A stretch of DNA of 64,000 nt from G036327475 sp036327475 (GTDB lineage Bacteria > Pseudomonadota > Gammaproteobacteria > Enterobacterales > Enterobacteriaceae): the NCBI RefSeq assembly GCF_036327475.1, contig NZ_CP132913.1:806001-870000 (forward strand), written 5' to 3'. Position 1 is the first letter of the stretch, and every line of letters starts with the position of its first letter. Under the pieces are notes generated by a model. It saw only the letters and a program-made list of their open reading frames with translations. It was not told where the DNA came from and ran no database searches. The position numbers and the translations under genes are program-made. Below are positions 20,625 to 30,694 of this stretch, in pieces.

Positions 20625-22476
20625 TTAGGAGCTAACCGCCTGTAGCGCGGCGTTGAAGGTGGTGCTCGGATGCATGGCTTTGCTGATCAGCGCGGGATCT
20701 GGATGATAGTAGCCGCCGATATGCACCTGATTCAGCTCAAATACAATTTTCTGCTCATTATCAGCTAACGTACGCGCGAGCTCACTAGTGAACCGCTGCT
20801 TCAACGCCCTGTCCTCGCTCTGCTCCGCCAGCGCCTGCGCCCAGAACAGCGCCAGATAGAAGTGTCGAGCTCACCGACAGAAACTACCGGTTGCCTGATC
20901 CAGCGTTTTCGCCAGCACTTTTGTCTTGCTGTTGCCGTCGACGATACCGACGTGCTCCAGCGAGGTGGCCAGCGCCAAGAATTCTCCCAGCGAATTCCAG
21001 CGCAAGTGATTTTCCTGCGCAAACTGTTGAGCGTGTTTGGGGGAGGAACCGCCAGCGCCGGTTCCAAACAGGCCGCCGCCTGCCATCAAGACACGATGTC
21101 GAGCCAAAAACCGCTGTCGTATTGGTTGGATTGACGGGCGCGACTAACCGCCAGCTTCACCCAATCCCGAATCGGTGCATCTTAGCCTGGCACATGCGCA
21201 AAATATCGCCAGCCTCTATCGGATGAACTAGCAGAAGTTGCCCGCCTCATCGGCGATCTGCACCACGCCGTTGGCGGGGATCTGGAAGGTCTTGTCATGA
21301 GAGCGTACTCTTCGGCCTTTTGCGCCATCAACCCCACGTTGGGCACGCTGACCATGGTCTTGGGAACAAAAGCGCCATGCTGCTTGCAATCTTAAATACC
21401 GCCTGGTACACGCCAGCATAACAGCGGTCGGGAATGATAGCCTTGGTATCAGTTTGCCATCTGGTCCACACATTTTGCCGGAATCGCGGATCATTGCCGG
21501 CATCGACGCATCCACGATAATATTACCAGGAACATGCAAGTTAGTAATGCCTTTGTCTGGGTTCGCCATAGCAAGCGATAGTTGCTCGGCATGCAGCACC
21601 TCTAATTTCCGTCTGTTCGGCGGCGGTATAATTCTTTAATTTTCCAATACTGTTGTTGAAGCCGAAGTCCAGCATTTAGTTTATCGTTATGGCGGGCTAG
21701 TACCTCTATAGAATTCAGACACCACGACAAAGCTGCTCAACGCCTTTTTGCTCATGACCGCAGCGTCGATGATTTCGCCGGCGTTCACCGACGTTTTAGT
21801 TTTCAAAATCTGCTTGGCGCCATCGCGGCCTACGAGAGTAATGCTGACGTTACCATCGCGCTCAATCAGAGCCGATTCTCGCTGCCGTAGAAATCGCCAT
21901 CGTACATATAGGCGACGTGGGATTGAGACGATGCCGACCATTCTCCCATGCGGAGGGTGTTTTCTGGCGTAATTCTTCATCGACAGCGGCACGCGGCGAT
22001 CGGAGTTGCCTTCGCGCAGAACCGGAGTGATGCGCTGCTCTTGATTTTGTCGTAGCGGACTTTGGCCCCTTTTGGCGCATCCGTGTTCGGCTCGTCAACG
22101 TAATCCGGCACCGCAAGCCTTGCGTTTGCAACTACAAGCCTTGCGTTTGCAACTATTTGATAGCGGCTGTCAGCTGCGGCAGCGAAGCGCTGATATTTGG
22201 CAGCTTGATGATATTGGATTCGGGCGTCGCCGCCGGTTGACCAAGCTCCTCTAGATGATCTGATAAGCGCTGATCCGATTGCAGATGTTCGGAGAGATTG
22301 GCAAGAATACGTCCCGCCAGCGAGATATCGCGAGTTTCGACAGCGATCCATAAGGATTGGGTGAACGCATGGATAATCGGCAGCAGCGAGTAGGCCGCCA
22401 GCGCTGGGGCTTCATCAGTGAGCGTATAGATGTCTTGGACGTCGTAGTCATTTATTACGTTAACTCCTCTTTTCAT
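20625..22476 (-). pseudogene. monomeric NADP-dependent isocitrate dehydrogenase pseudogene
   Basis: The N-terminus is well preserved (YTLTDEAPALAAYSLLPII, VETRDISLAGRILANL, NIIKLPNISASLPQL). It is followed by fragments YARKHPPH, KTSVNAGEIIDAAVMSKKAL, then DKGITNLHVPGNIIVDASMP, AMIRDSGKMCGPDGK, SHDKTFQIPANGVVQIADEA and GGGLFGTGAGGSSPKHAQQF, ending near AMHPSTTFNAALQAVS. This is the ~740-residue single-chain IDH, unrelated in sequence to the dimeric Icd. There are many frameshifts, a 21-bp tandem duplication (22114-22155) and a central deletion of about 100 codons. It is not part of the E. coli gene order at this place, so it is an insertion relative to E. coli. Confidence 0.92.
22114..22155. 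repeat. exact 21-bp tandem duplication
   Basis: The 21-bp unit CAAGCCTTGCGTTTGCAACT plus A is repeated back to back (22114-22134, 22135-22155) inside the isocitrate dehydrogenase pseudogene. Confidence 0.95.
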
Positions 22477-22759
22477 GGCGATCAGCGATCACAACTATCG
22501 TGAAGAGTGTCGAACCGTTGCGTTCACCGTTGACACCCGTTGGGAGCATAAGCGGAAACGCGGGTTTTGCGGATAACACTTCTTGCTGCTAAGTGGTAGA
22601 GTGGATCTGCGAAGTGGCTGAGGTATCTGGCTGATAACCTCTGCATTGTTGGCGGACCTATTTATGTTGTAGTGTGATGCCAGGCTGTTACTGTGCAGAA
22701 GGGTCTTGGCCCTGTCAACCCGGCATCACTCTGCTGATTATTTTTGTTGCGTTAATGTT

Positions 22760-24618
22760 CCCATTTTGTCATCCTGTTCCATTCGCCCCTTTCTTTGTAC
22801 TAGACACGGGCACCAAGCACGGTTCCCAGTAGTGATAAGCATACCCCGAGAGGCGGTGCCCACCACAAATAAGGATCCGGTCGGGTGAAATGCCTGCCGC
22901 TGCAACAGCAGCAGCGCCGTCTCGACGCCAATCGCGGCCACCAGCCGGTAACTAGCCCGAGTGAAGCAAATTCATTCCACGACGTCGTCCAGCGCGGCAG
23001 TTTTCGGCTAACGCCTAATTGTTTCGGTAGACCACCAATTCCTGCTGACGCTGTCGCCATGCCGACCTGCACTTGCCTGCACTTGCGCCATCAGCAATAG
23101 CCCGACACATATCAGCACCAGAATGACCATGATTTCCATCGCCCGGCTCACCTGGTTGCAGTACATGCCCTACCTGATCAGCATAGTGCCGATACCAACA
23201 GGATCAGCGTGGGGAACTGATTCTGCTCGTTTCCATTCGTTTCCATCATAACGAAAGCTAATGAGCCAGGTTTGCGGCTGTCCTTTCTTCATCCGGGAAA
23301 AATAAAGAAAAATTTAGCCGCAGACTCTTCCAATCCAACTGGCACAGGTTGGATACCGTAGTGCTAAACGACTGGGTATCTCAGACAAATGTCAACCGAT
23401 GATTATGATCGGGCAAGTCGCGTAGCCAGGTCAGGTTGAGTTCCCGGTTAACCGTGTGGCCGCCAGGATCGTTGGGCTTGATGATATCGGTCGCGATTCG
23501 ATTGTTGATGGAGATCAGCCAGGCGCGCACCGTCAGGTAGAGCACGCTGGCGCCACACCGCGCTGCCGCAGGAAGCGATTGACAGTATCTACCTGCTAAA
23601 TCGGTCATATTCAACAGGAAATAATTAGGGCTTTCCGGCGGTAATTTCTGCTGCCATCGTTTCAGCAAGTCGCCGCGCATCATCAACAGCAAGCCAGGCA
23701 GCATAAACGACAAAGAAAAGCCGCCAGCTAACTCTACGCGGGGTTGGCGCAGCAGGCAATTGACCGCCAGCCGCAGGGTCAGCCGGTGCAACGTCAACCG
23801 CCGCAATAGCACCGCCATACCGGCTACCATCGACCAGAGCGGTGGGCTTGGCCCTACCAACTACAGTAACAGCGCCAACCATTGGCCGATTATAAGCTTT
23901 ATCATCGACTCGACAGTCTGCCAGCACTTTGTGTTTTAGCACTGCCGTCAGCTCAGCGCAGCTGCGGCAGTAGTGTCCTATCGCCACCGCCACCACCGAA
24001 AGAGCAGTGTCAACAGCACCGAAAGCAGCAGAAAATATTGTGAACGCTCCATGGTGCGATTCATGGCACCGCCCGACTTCTCTGGACCGTTCCAGCATTG
24101 ATCAGCTTTTAATTGCGGTGCCAGCCAGTCCTCGAAGTGTTGGGGCTCTTCAGACTCGCCGACGAACAGATAAAACGCCCAGTGACCAGACCGCCGGGCT
24201 ATACGTCGCTGGTTTTCGCAACGCTAGCAGCCGCGACGCGACCGGTACTTCTCCGCGGCTGGGCACAGATTGGCCGGCCAGATGATCAACTCGCCATGCA
24301 GCGGGTAGTTGCCGTCGGCAGCTTTGATCCTGACCAGTTGCACCACATTGCCGGCAAACGTTATGGGCGTAAACGCCAGTTGGCGGATGAGCGTCAGTTC
24401 GTCGGACTTGATCTGTGTGTGAGAGCCAGCGTTCATTCACCGGCCGCGCCGCGCGCAGCACCCGATCGGCCGCCAGGAATTCGCGGCTTTGTTGCTTAAA
24501 CCCTTTTCCATCCGATCGCTCAGGTTGCCCAGCGCTAGCACGCAGGCCACACACAGTGTAAACGCCCGCCCAACGATCAGTATGGAGGGGTTCGCTATTC
24601 GCGCCAGAACCAGCGTGC
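22760..24618 (-). pseudogene. ybbP: YbbP ABC-type permease pseudogene
   Basis: FtsX-like ABC permease predicted to work with YbbA. The usual start overlapping the ybbA stop has been lost, and the opening ARWFWRE is followed by TAG where relatives have Trp. Conserved pieces follow: ALGNLSDRMEKGFKQQSREF, LAADRVLRAARPV, LAFTPITFAGNV, then LRLAVNCLLRQP, FSLSFMLPGLLLMMRGDLL, RWQQKLPPESPNYFLLNM, RELNLTW and, at the end, VAAIGVETALLLLQ. Internal deletions and frameshifts reduce the ~800-residue gene to under 1.9 kb. Confidence 0.9.
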
Positions 24619-24621
24619 TAT

Positions 24622-25245
24622 TTATGCTACTTCCTTCAGCCGGCTATCTTGCAAACGCAGACGGCGTTCACAGCACGTAGCCAGTTCCTGTCGTGCGTCA
24701 CCAGAATCAGGGTAGTGGCGAAATCCTGATTCAGGCTGAGCAGCTGATCGGCAATGTGATCGTCGGTGGAGCGGTCAAGATTACCAGTCGGCTCGTCGGC
24801 TAATAAAATCTGCGACCGGCCGCCGACGCGCGCCCCAGCGTGGCCCGCCGCTGCTTGCCGTCGGGGAGCCGGGCGGGTAAATGGGACAAACGTTACCCCA
24901 ACCCCACAGGGTCACCGCCTTCTCGCGACTTTGGCGTTCGCCCCTCAGCAGCGCTGGCAATTGCACATTTTCAACGCCGTCAGGATGGGGACCAGCATGA
25001 AAGATTGAAACACAAAACCGATATGGGTGTGCAGCACGGCGTTTTTATTCAGCGCCGTGAGGTCGTGTCCCAGCAGATGTACGGCGCCGTCGCTACCATT
25101 ACGCTCTTTGTTTAGGCGATAGTCTAAAGCGCCGATCTGCATACCCGCCGCACGGGCCTGGGTCACGCCGATGGCCACACGCTGGCAGCAGGACAATAAT
25201 GTCATCCGGGTAGTTACCGCCAGCATAAGCGGAGATACCGCCACC
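24622..25245 (-). pseudogene. ybbA: YbbA ABC transporter ATPase pseudogene
   Basis: Pieces DGAVHLLGHDLTALNK, HIGFVFQSFMLVPILTAL (Q-loop), QLPALLRGERQSREKAVTL and a degenerate LSGGQ region are followed by DEPTGNLDRS and LILVTHD in shifted frames, with the C-terminus RLRLQDSRLKEVA ending at 24622. The Walker A region is destroyed. It precedes ybbP and diverges from tesA, as in E. coli. Confidence 0.88.
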
Positions 25246-25299
25246 CAGGGTGCAGTTCGAGCAAGATTTGGTAAACCATTGCCTTAAGCCAATAGGCGG

Positions 25300-25470
25300 G
25301 TGTGTAGCCCCCGCTCATGCAGAACAGCCCGCCGAATTACGGCAAGCGCTATACGGGAACCTTCAGCGCCATTTAGCGGCCGGAGTGGATACAAGATGAT
25401 GGGATATTCCTAATCCGGACGTACAGTCCTTCATCGTGCAATGGATGCTGCTGCTTTTGTTTAAATATGA
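25300..25470 (+). pseudogene. tesA: acyl-CoA thioesterase I/lysophospholipase L1 remnant
   Basis: LMQNSPPNYGKRYTGTFSA and, after a frameshift, WIQDDGIF with a degenerate C-terminus are recognisable. In the family these are the LPANYG-x-RY segment and the catalytic D-x-x-H stretch (QDDGIHPN), where the His is now lost. The N-terminal half with the catalytic GDS motif is missing. It diverges from ybbA as in E. coli. Confidence 0.75.
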
Positions 25471-25900
25471 ATCATACCGGGTGTTGGCCGACGGCCGTCA
25501 AACCCATGCGGCTGCCTGCCATCGCACTTCATTGTGGGGCGGACGTCCAGACCAGTTCGATCATGGGGCTGGTACGCACGCCGGGCCGGGGCGCCTATGT
25601 TGTATCCAAGTTGCCCTGGAGGCCTGGTCTGATACGCTGTGCATGGATCTGCACGGCAGCGGCGTGCGGGTCAGCCTGATTGAACAGGGTCCCATTGCTA
25701 TGTCATTTAGCATTACCTGACCCACACCCGGTCAGTCGGTGAGAAATCCGACTACCGCCCGACGCTTTACGCTACCGCCGGAGGCCGTGTTGCCGAAATT
25801 GCGCCATGCACTGGAAAGTCCTCTTGCCAGATTACGTCATCCGATCGATTACCCTAGCGGCGCGCGATAACGTGGTTGTGTCGCTTCCTGCCATGGCGCT
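25471..25900 (+). pseudogene. ybbO: short-chain dehydrogenase YbbO pseudogene
   Basis: Fragments: VLADGRQ (start of the family's VLAGCRKP), then MRLPAIALH, TSSIMGLVRTPGRGAYVVSK (family TSSVMGLISTPGRGAY-x-ASKYALEAWSD, where the catalytic Tyr-x3-Lys sits), LEAWSDTLCMDLHGSGVRV and SLIEQGPI. The Rossmann nucleotide-binding start is gone, the catalytic segment is frameshifted. Confidence 0.8.
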
Positions 25901-25934
25901 GTCTGGATTGGCTTTACGCGACAAGCGGTAGTCG

Positions 25935-26520
25935 AAATTAACGAAACCAACCTGCAGCAAACGATGATCTATGCAAGTGCCGGTGCTGTTCTATTTCTGA
26001 TCCCAGCGCAGTTCGCATTGCGAGCAGTTAACGCTGGTGCTGGACAAGCTGACATAGGAATACGCCATGCTAGTGAAAGTAGACCGCGACGCACAGCGGC
26101 ATGCCGCCACCCCAATTCGGGCCGCTTGACGGTTTTCAGAGACCCAATGGAAAAGGCGGTACACGAGTTATTAACCCGCGCCTTGCCGGATCCCGCCGAG
26201 CTGCAATTGTAGGAAGTCTCGCGCTGGTATAGGCGGGTTCGTCGGGGCGCTGCTGCCATTGAAAGCTCTGTGACAGAAACCCAAGCCCACCAGTGAATGA
26301 GCTGTTGGGCCAGGCGGCGGATACGCCGGAAATTCAACAGTTGCAACAAATAGGTACAACTTGCGCCGCACGATGCCGCACTGGCGGTACAGGTGGCTCT
26401 TCAGATCCACCAGGCAGGCCGTAATGAGGAGGAGCACTGGAGCTGTTAATAGGCCATTTAAAACGATCTTGGCGCCGCTGACGGCGATGCTCTGATTACT
26501 CCTGCTATATTAAATCTTTT
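25935..26520 (+). pseudogene. cnoX: CnoX (YbbN) thioredoxin-fold co-chaperone pseudogene
   Basis: VVEINETNLQQTMIYASAGA matches the CnoX N-terminus, followed by fragments MLVKVDRDAQ (family LAKLDCDAE), DGFQRPNG, ALPDPAELQL, TPEIQQLQQ and a last GALELLIGHLKR. Frameshifts and deletions occur throughout. The protein normally protects substrates during hypochlorous acid stress and hands them to GroEL. Order with ybbO and qmcA is as in E. coli. Confidence 0.78.
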
Positions 26521-26761
26521 GAACGCCAGGTGTGCCATGGCGAATGCCTTGTCCTCTTTTGCCGTCCAACCTCATGCGCCAGCGGCAAAGATCTCGAAAA
26601 CACGCCTGGTGTTGCTTAACGATAACGATCCAGCCCCCCTTTATTGCGTGAATCATGTAGCCTTGCACGCTTTGTTGTATCTTCTTTTCTAACACCAATC
26701 CACCGCAGAGCACAGGCGGGTTGCCCGGTGCGTTTTTCTCTGGCACTGAAAGTCTTCATCC

Positions 26762-27065
26762 ATGTTAATGGTCACTCCCGTTCTGGTCGCGCTCGCCTTG
26801 ATTGTGGTTGCGGCGGGTATCAAGATTGTACCACAGGGCCATCAATGGGCGTCGGCGGAAATGATTGCTACGATGAACGTCCAGATGAAAGCGGAGCGCA
26901 AGCGCGCCGACATTCTGGAGGCGGAAGGGGCACGCCAGTCAGGCATCCTGCGCGCCGAAGCGAAGGAGAGAAACAGCCACAGATCCTGAAAGCCGAGGGC
27001 GAGCGGCAGTCGGCGTTTGCAGGCCAAGGCACGTGAACGCGCGCCAAAAGAAAGTCAATCCAGTC
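26762..27065 (+). pseudogene. qmcA: QmcA (YbbK) SPFH-domain membrane protein pseudogene
   Basis: It opens MLMVTPVLVALALIVVAAGI then KIVPQGHQW and jumps directly to AEMIATMNVQMKAERKRADI and LEAEGARQSGILRAEA. About 130 codons of the central SPFH/prohibitin domain are deleted. A frameshift follows, then ILKAEGERQSAF. The C-terminus is lost. The wild-type protein is an inner-membrane stomatin-like protein. Confidence 0.88.
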
Positions 27066-27109
27066 GGAGCAAATGATGCTAGCATAGGCGATACGTGTGC
27101 ATCTGCACA

Positions 27110-27231
27110 ATTTTGGTTGATTCTAGGCGCCTGTTGTTGATATTGGACATGCTGGGAGCGAGCGGCTTTTGCTATGGAGCAGGACAGCCGCATTGTCGCC
27201 GCGCAGAAACGAATGCGTCCGCCGTTGCGGC
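27110..27231 (+). pseudogene. ybbJ: YbbJ (NfeD-like) membrane protein fragment
   Basis: A short stretch reading LLLILDMLGASGF and, in the next frame, LLWSRTAAL fits the first membrane hairpin of YbbJ (LLLAAEMLGGNGYLLWSG). It lies immediately after the qmcA relic and before the cueR relic, its expected place. Only this fragment survives. Confidence 0.5.
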
Positions 27232-27500
27232 TTAATGCATTGATTCCCTAGAGGGTGGGTGATGACAACAGCACGTAAGGTTGTACATAATGGGAGACTT
27301 TGCGCCTTGATCGCCAAAACAGCTGGCCGCCAACACCAGCAGATGCTGGCGCATCTGGTTTAACTCGGCGATATGTACCTCAATTTCCTGCACCTTCTCA
27401 GCATCTGGCGTTTGACATCGGCGCCATGGCGACCGGGAGCATTATAAGTGATGGCGTCATTCCTTCGCGGATGCACCGTTCGCAGGTCGCAGGATGGAGA
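27232..27500 (-). pseudogene. cueR: MerR-family copper regulator CueR, C-terminal remnant
   Basis: Reading leftwards: APGRHGADVKRQ, then in another frame VQEIEVHIAELNQMRQHLLV and LAASCFGDQGAKSPIM, ending YNLTCCCHHPPSRESMH. This matches the CueR dimerisation helix (RHSADVK ... KVAEIE-x-HI-x-EL) and the C-terminal NL-x-GCCHH. The two copper-binding cysteines expected in ACPGDDSADCP are partly replaced (SCFGDQGAKSP). The N-terminal DNA-binding half is not recognisable. CopA, its usual target, is not present beside it. Confidence 0.75.
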
Positions 27501-27680
27501 GTGCGTTCTTCGAGGGTAAGCGTGGGAAAGCAGGTCGTTAGCAAAACGCCCAGCCAGCACTTGGCGACGCCTACCAACAGCACGCTTCGCAGCTAACCGA
27601 CGATGGCCTGCGCCCGAGCATAAGCAACACTGCCGCCGTGCTCGACGAGGGCAACAACAACCTAAAAATTCGGCGATCAA

Positions 27681-28325
27681 TCAGCCGAGGATAGCGACAA
27701 GCTCGGCACTAACCTCGTTCACATTGCGGGTACCGTCAATGGTAAAATAGCGGGTATTGCCTGCATCTGCTTCTTTACGGTAGTAGTTGATCAGAGGCGC
27801 GGTCTGTTGATGGTATTCCACTAAACGCTTGCGTATGGTGTCTTCCTGATCATCCTTGCGGGTGGTCAATGGCTCGCCGGTGACATCATCCTTACCTTCT
27901 TGTCTGGGTGGATTAAACTTCATATGATAAACTCGGCCCGAAGACGCATGTACCCGGCGACCGACGACACGGTCGACGATAAGCGAATCCGGCACCGCGA
28001 GCTCCAGTACATAATCCACCGCGATGCCCGCCTCTTTCATGGCATTCGCCTGGGGAAGGGTACGCGGAAACCCATCCAATAACAAACCCTGGCGGCAATC
28101 GTCTTGTTGAATACGTTCTTTGACCAGTGCGATCACCAGTTCGTCGGTCATCAGTTTGCCGGCATCCATGAGTGCCTTGGGCTGCTTACCGAGTTCGGAT
28201 TGCGCTTTCACCGCGGCACGTAGCATATCACCGGTGGAAATCTGTGGAATGCCGTACTTCTCCATGATAAATTGTGCCTGGGTGCCTTTACCAGCACCCG
28301 GAGCACCGAGCAGAATGATACGCAT
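27681..28325 (-). CDS. adk: adenylate kinase
   Basis: Catalyses ATP + AMP = 2 ADP; essential for nucleotide balance. I start at 28325 (214 residues, identical to E. coli length), with an AGAGGA ribosome-binding site 8 bases upstream; the open frame extends much further but only as non-coding sequence. The P-loop GAPGAGKGTQ is at residues 7-16, then STGDMLRAAV, the DGFPRT segment, the LID domain starting RRVHASSGRVYH without zinc cysteines, and the C-terminal YFTIDGT. Order htpG-adk is as in enterobacteria. Complete and probably essential. Confidence 0.98.
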   Translation of the reverse strand: MRIILLGAPGAGKGTQAQFIMEKYGIPQISTGDMLRAAVKAQSELGKQPKALMDAGKLMTDELVIALVKERIQQDDCRQGLLLDGFPRTLPQANAMKEAGIAVDYVLELAVPDSLIVDRVVGRRVHASSGRVYHMKFNPPRQEGKDDVTGEPLTTRKDDQEDTIRKRLVEYHQQTAPLINYYRKEADAGNTRYFTIDGTRNVNEVSAELVAILG

Positions 28326-28663
28326 TGCGTTAATCCTCTTACCAATCCAAAGTGTTTTTAAAAAAAATCTAAAAAAAACGACAAACCATACCACTACTGA
28401 CACGTATTCCTCAAGCAACTGATATCGTTGGCGGTGGTTGTCCAGCGGCTTTCGGAGTTGCCTGAAGAAAATAACCAGCGCTGGCGCGTCGGACATAACC
28501 AAAAACCATGTTAAAAGCATGGGAATATGCTGGCAAAGGGGAACTTTTACCGCGAGATCAGTGTGAGGCGTTTCCGCATGACCTAAGCGCGTACGCAGCT
28601 CAAACGCCCGCCTCAGAGAAAGCGGCAAGTCCGCTCTGAATCGGGGGATTTGCCGCGCTACCT
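28326..28663. promoter_or_regulatory. htpG-adk intergenic region
   Basis: 338 bases between htpG and adk (both leftwards). It should carry the htpG terminator and the adk promoter. A run of A/T near 28360-28375 (T-rich on the transcribed strand side) is visible, but I cannot define boxes with confidence. Confidence 0.4.
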
Positions 28664-30559
28664 TTAGGCGTTCAGCAGTTGGTTCATACGGCGAATAAAC
28701 TGGTTAGGATCCTCAAGGGTACCGCACTCGGCCAGTAACGCCTGGTCCAGCAGCAGCTCTACCCAATCGCCAAACGCGTTGTCATCGATCAGATCAGCGG
28801 TGCGTTTTACCAGCGGGTGCTCCGGGTTCAGCTCGAAGATATACTTGATCTCCGGCGCGGCATGGCCTGCGGCGGCGAACAATTTGGCCATTTGCGTCGT
28901 CATATCATTGACGTCAGTGGTGACGACCGCGGGAGTATCGGTCAAGCGATGGGTCAACCGAACCTCTTTGATTCGTTCGCCAAGATAGCACTTCACGCGC
29001 TCGACGAAAGGCTCAAGAAGCGCCTTTTCAACCTCTTTTTGCTCTTCGTTTTCCTCATCGGCCAGTTTATTCAGCGAGGGATCGGCTTTGCTAACAGACT
29101 GGAAAGTTTTACCATTAAACTCCCTCAGATAGCTCATCATCCATTCATCGATACGATCGGAGAGCAGCAGCACTTCGATACCTTTCTTACGCAACAGCTC
29201 CAGATGTGGACTGCTCTTGGCGGCGGTATAGCTGTCGGCGGTGATATAGTAAATTTTCTCTTGCCCTTTCACCATGCGGCCAACGTACTCTTCCAGCGCA
29301 ACGGTTTGCGCCGGACTATCGCTGTAAGTCGAGGCGAAACGCAGCAGTTTGGCCATCGCTTCACCATTAGCGGGATCCTCGCCAAACCCTTCTTTCAACA
29401 CCAACCCGAACTCCTGCCAGAACGATTGATACTGTTCAGCGTCGTCTTTTGCCAGCTTTTCCAACATCGACAGGGCACGTTTTGTCAGCGCACCTTTTAG
29501 ATTCTGCGTAATCCAGCTGTCTTGCAAGATTTCACGCGACACATTCAGTGGCAGATTGTTTGAATCAATTACCCCCTTCACGAAACGCAAATAGTTCGGC
29601 ATGAATTGTTCGGCATCATCCGTGATGAATACGCGCTGCACGTAGAGTTTAAGCCCATGTTTTTGCTCACGGTTCCACAGATTCCAAGGTGCCTTTGCCG
29701 GGATGTAAAGCAGGATGGTGTATTCCTGTTTTCCTTCGACGCGGTTGTGGCTCCAGCTTAACGGGTCGCTGAAGTCATGAAATAGATGCTTATAAAATTC
29801 TTTATATTCCTCATCGCTGATATCGGCCTTGTTACGGGTCCACAGCGCCTGCGCTTTATTGATTTTTTCCCAGGTCACGACCTCTTCGTCACTGCCTTCC
29901 TCATCGCTTTTAGCCCGCATCTCGACTTCCACCGGCAGCGCAATGTGGTCGGAGTATTTGCCGATGACGCTTTTGAGGAGCGAGTCGTCGAGGAACTCGT
30001 CCTCGCCCTCGCGTAAATGCAGGGTGATCTCCGTCCCACGCTCCGGCTTAACGATATCGGCAATGGTATAATCGCCCTCGCCAGCGGATTCCCAAAACAC
30101 CCCTTTGTCAACATTCTCCCCGGCGGCACGGGTGCGTACGGTGACTTTGTCCGCCACGATAAACGCCGAATAGAACCCGACACCGAATTGGCCGATAAGC
30201 TGTTTGCCTTGTAGCTGATCAGATCCCATCGATTCAAGGAAAGCCTTGGTGCCGGATTTGGCAATAGTTCCCAAATTGTCGATCGCTTCGTCGCGGCGCA
30301 TACCGATACCGTTATCGCTGAACGTGATCGTGCGTTTCTTTTTATCGCAGGACAGACGAACGCGTAAATCGCCGTCCCCTTCGTATAAATCCGGCTGCGA
30401 CAAAGCGCGAAAACGCAGTTTATCCGCCGCATCCGATGCGTTGGAAATTAATTCACGCAGGAAGATCTCTTTATTGGAATAAAGAGAATGGATCATCAGA
30501 TGAAGCAGCTGCTTTACTTCCGATTGAAATCCGCGAGTTTCTTGTCCTTTCATGCTCAT
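28664..30559 (-). CDS. htpG: Hsp90-family chaperone HtpG
   Basis: ATP-dependent bacterial Hsp90. 631 residues against 624 in E. coli. The GHKL ATPase motifs are intact: ELISNASDAADKLRF (Asn and Asp for Mg-ATP), DNGIGM, and GQFGVGFYSAF. Middle-domain segments and the C-terminal dimerisation region ending FIRRMNQLLNA follow. I keep the first ATG (30559) because GAGG lies 6 bases ahead of it; the second (30553) corresponds to the E. coli start but would be 12 bases from the ribosome-binding site. A heat-shock sigma promoter is recognisable upstream (30616-30644). Intact and regulated. Confidence 0.97.
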   Translation of the reverse strand: MSMKGQETRGFQSEVKQLLHLMIHSLYSNKEIFLRELISNASDAADKLRFRALSQPDLYEGDGDLRVRLSCDKKKRTITFSDNGIGMRRDEAIDNLGTIAKSGTKAFLESMGSDQLQGKQLIGQFGVGFYSAFIVADKVTVRTRAAGENVDKGVFWESAGEGDYTIADIVKPERGTEITLHLREGEDEFLDDSLLKSVIGKYSDHIALPVEVEMRAKSDEEGSDEEVVTWEKINKAQALWTRNKADISDEEYKEFYKHLFHDFSDPLSWSHNRVEGKQEYTILLYIPAKAPWNLWNREQKHGLKLYVQRVFITDDAEQFMPNYLRFVKGVIDSNNLPLNVSREILQDSWITQNLKGALTKRALSMLEKLAKDDAEQYQSFWQEFGLVLKEGFGEDPANGEAMAKLLRFASTYSDSPAQTVALEEYVGRMVKGQEKIYYITADSYTAAKSSPHLELLRKKGIEVLLLSDRIDEWMMSYLREFNGKTFQSVSKADPSLNKLADEENEEQKEVEKALLEPFVERVKCYLGERIKEVRLTHRLTDTPAVVTTDVNDMTTQMAKLFAAAGHAAPEIKYIFELNPEHPLVKRTADLIDDNAFGDWVELLLDQALLAECGTLEDPNQFIRRMNQLLNA

Positions 30560-30615
30560 ATTTTACCTCAATCCAAATGCGACCAAACAAGCGATTAAAG
30601 ACGGCAATGATGAAC

Positions 30616-30644
30616 AAATGGGAGTAAGACGAAGGGATTTCAAG
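30616..30644 (-). promoter_or_regulatory. sigma-32 heat-shock promoter of htpG
   Basis: Leftward CTTGAAA (30638-30644) and CCCATTT (30616-30622), separated by 15 bases, are a full match to the sigma-32 consensus (CTTGAAA, 11-16 bases, CCCATnT). Placed 57 bases upstream of the htpG start. The retention of a consensus box suggests the heat-shock regulon still works here. Confidence 0.8.
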
Positions 30645-30694
30645 CGGTAAGAAAAAAGCGCGCCAACGGCCGGCGAATCGGGCTTGAGGCGAGA

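Noticed and set aside
28817..29500. 227-codon open frame on the plus strand
   Set aside because: It is antisense to htpG, whose protein is complete and conserved; the shadow frame has no family, start signals or neighbours.
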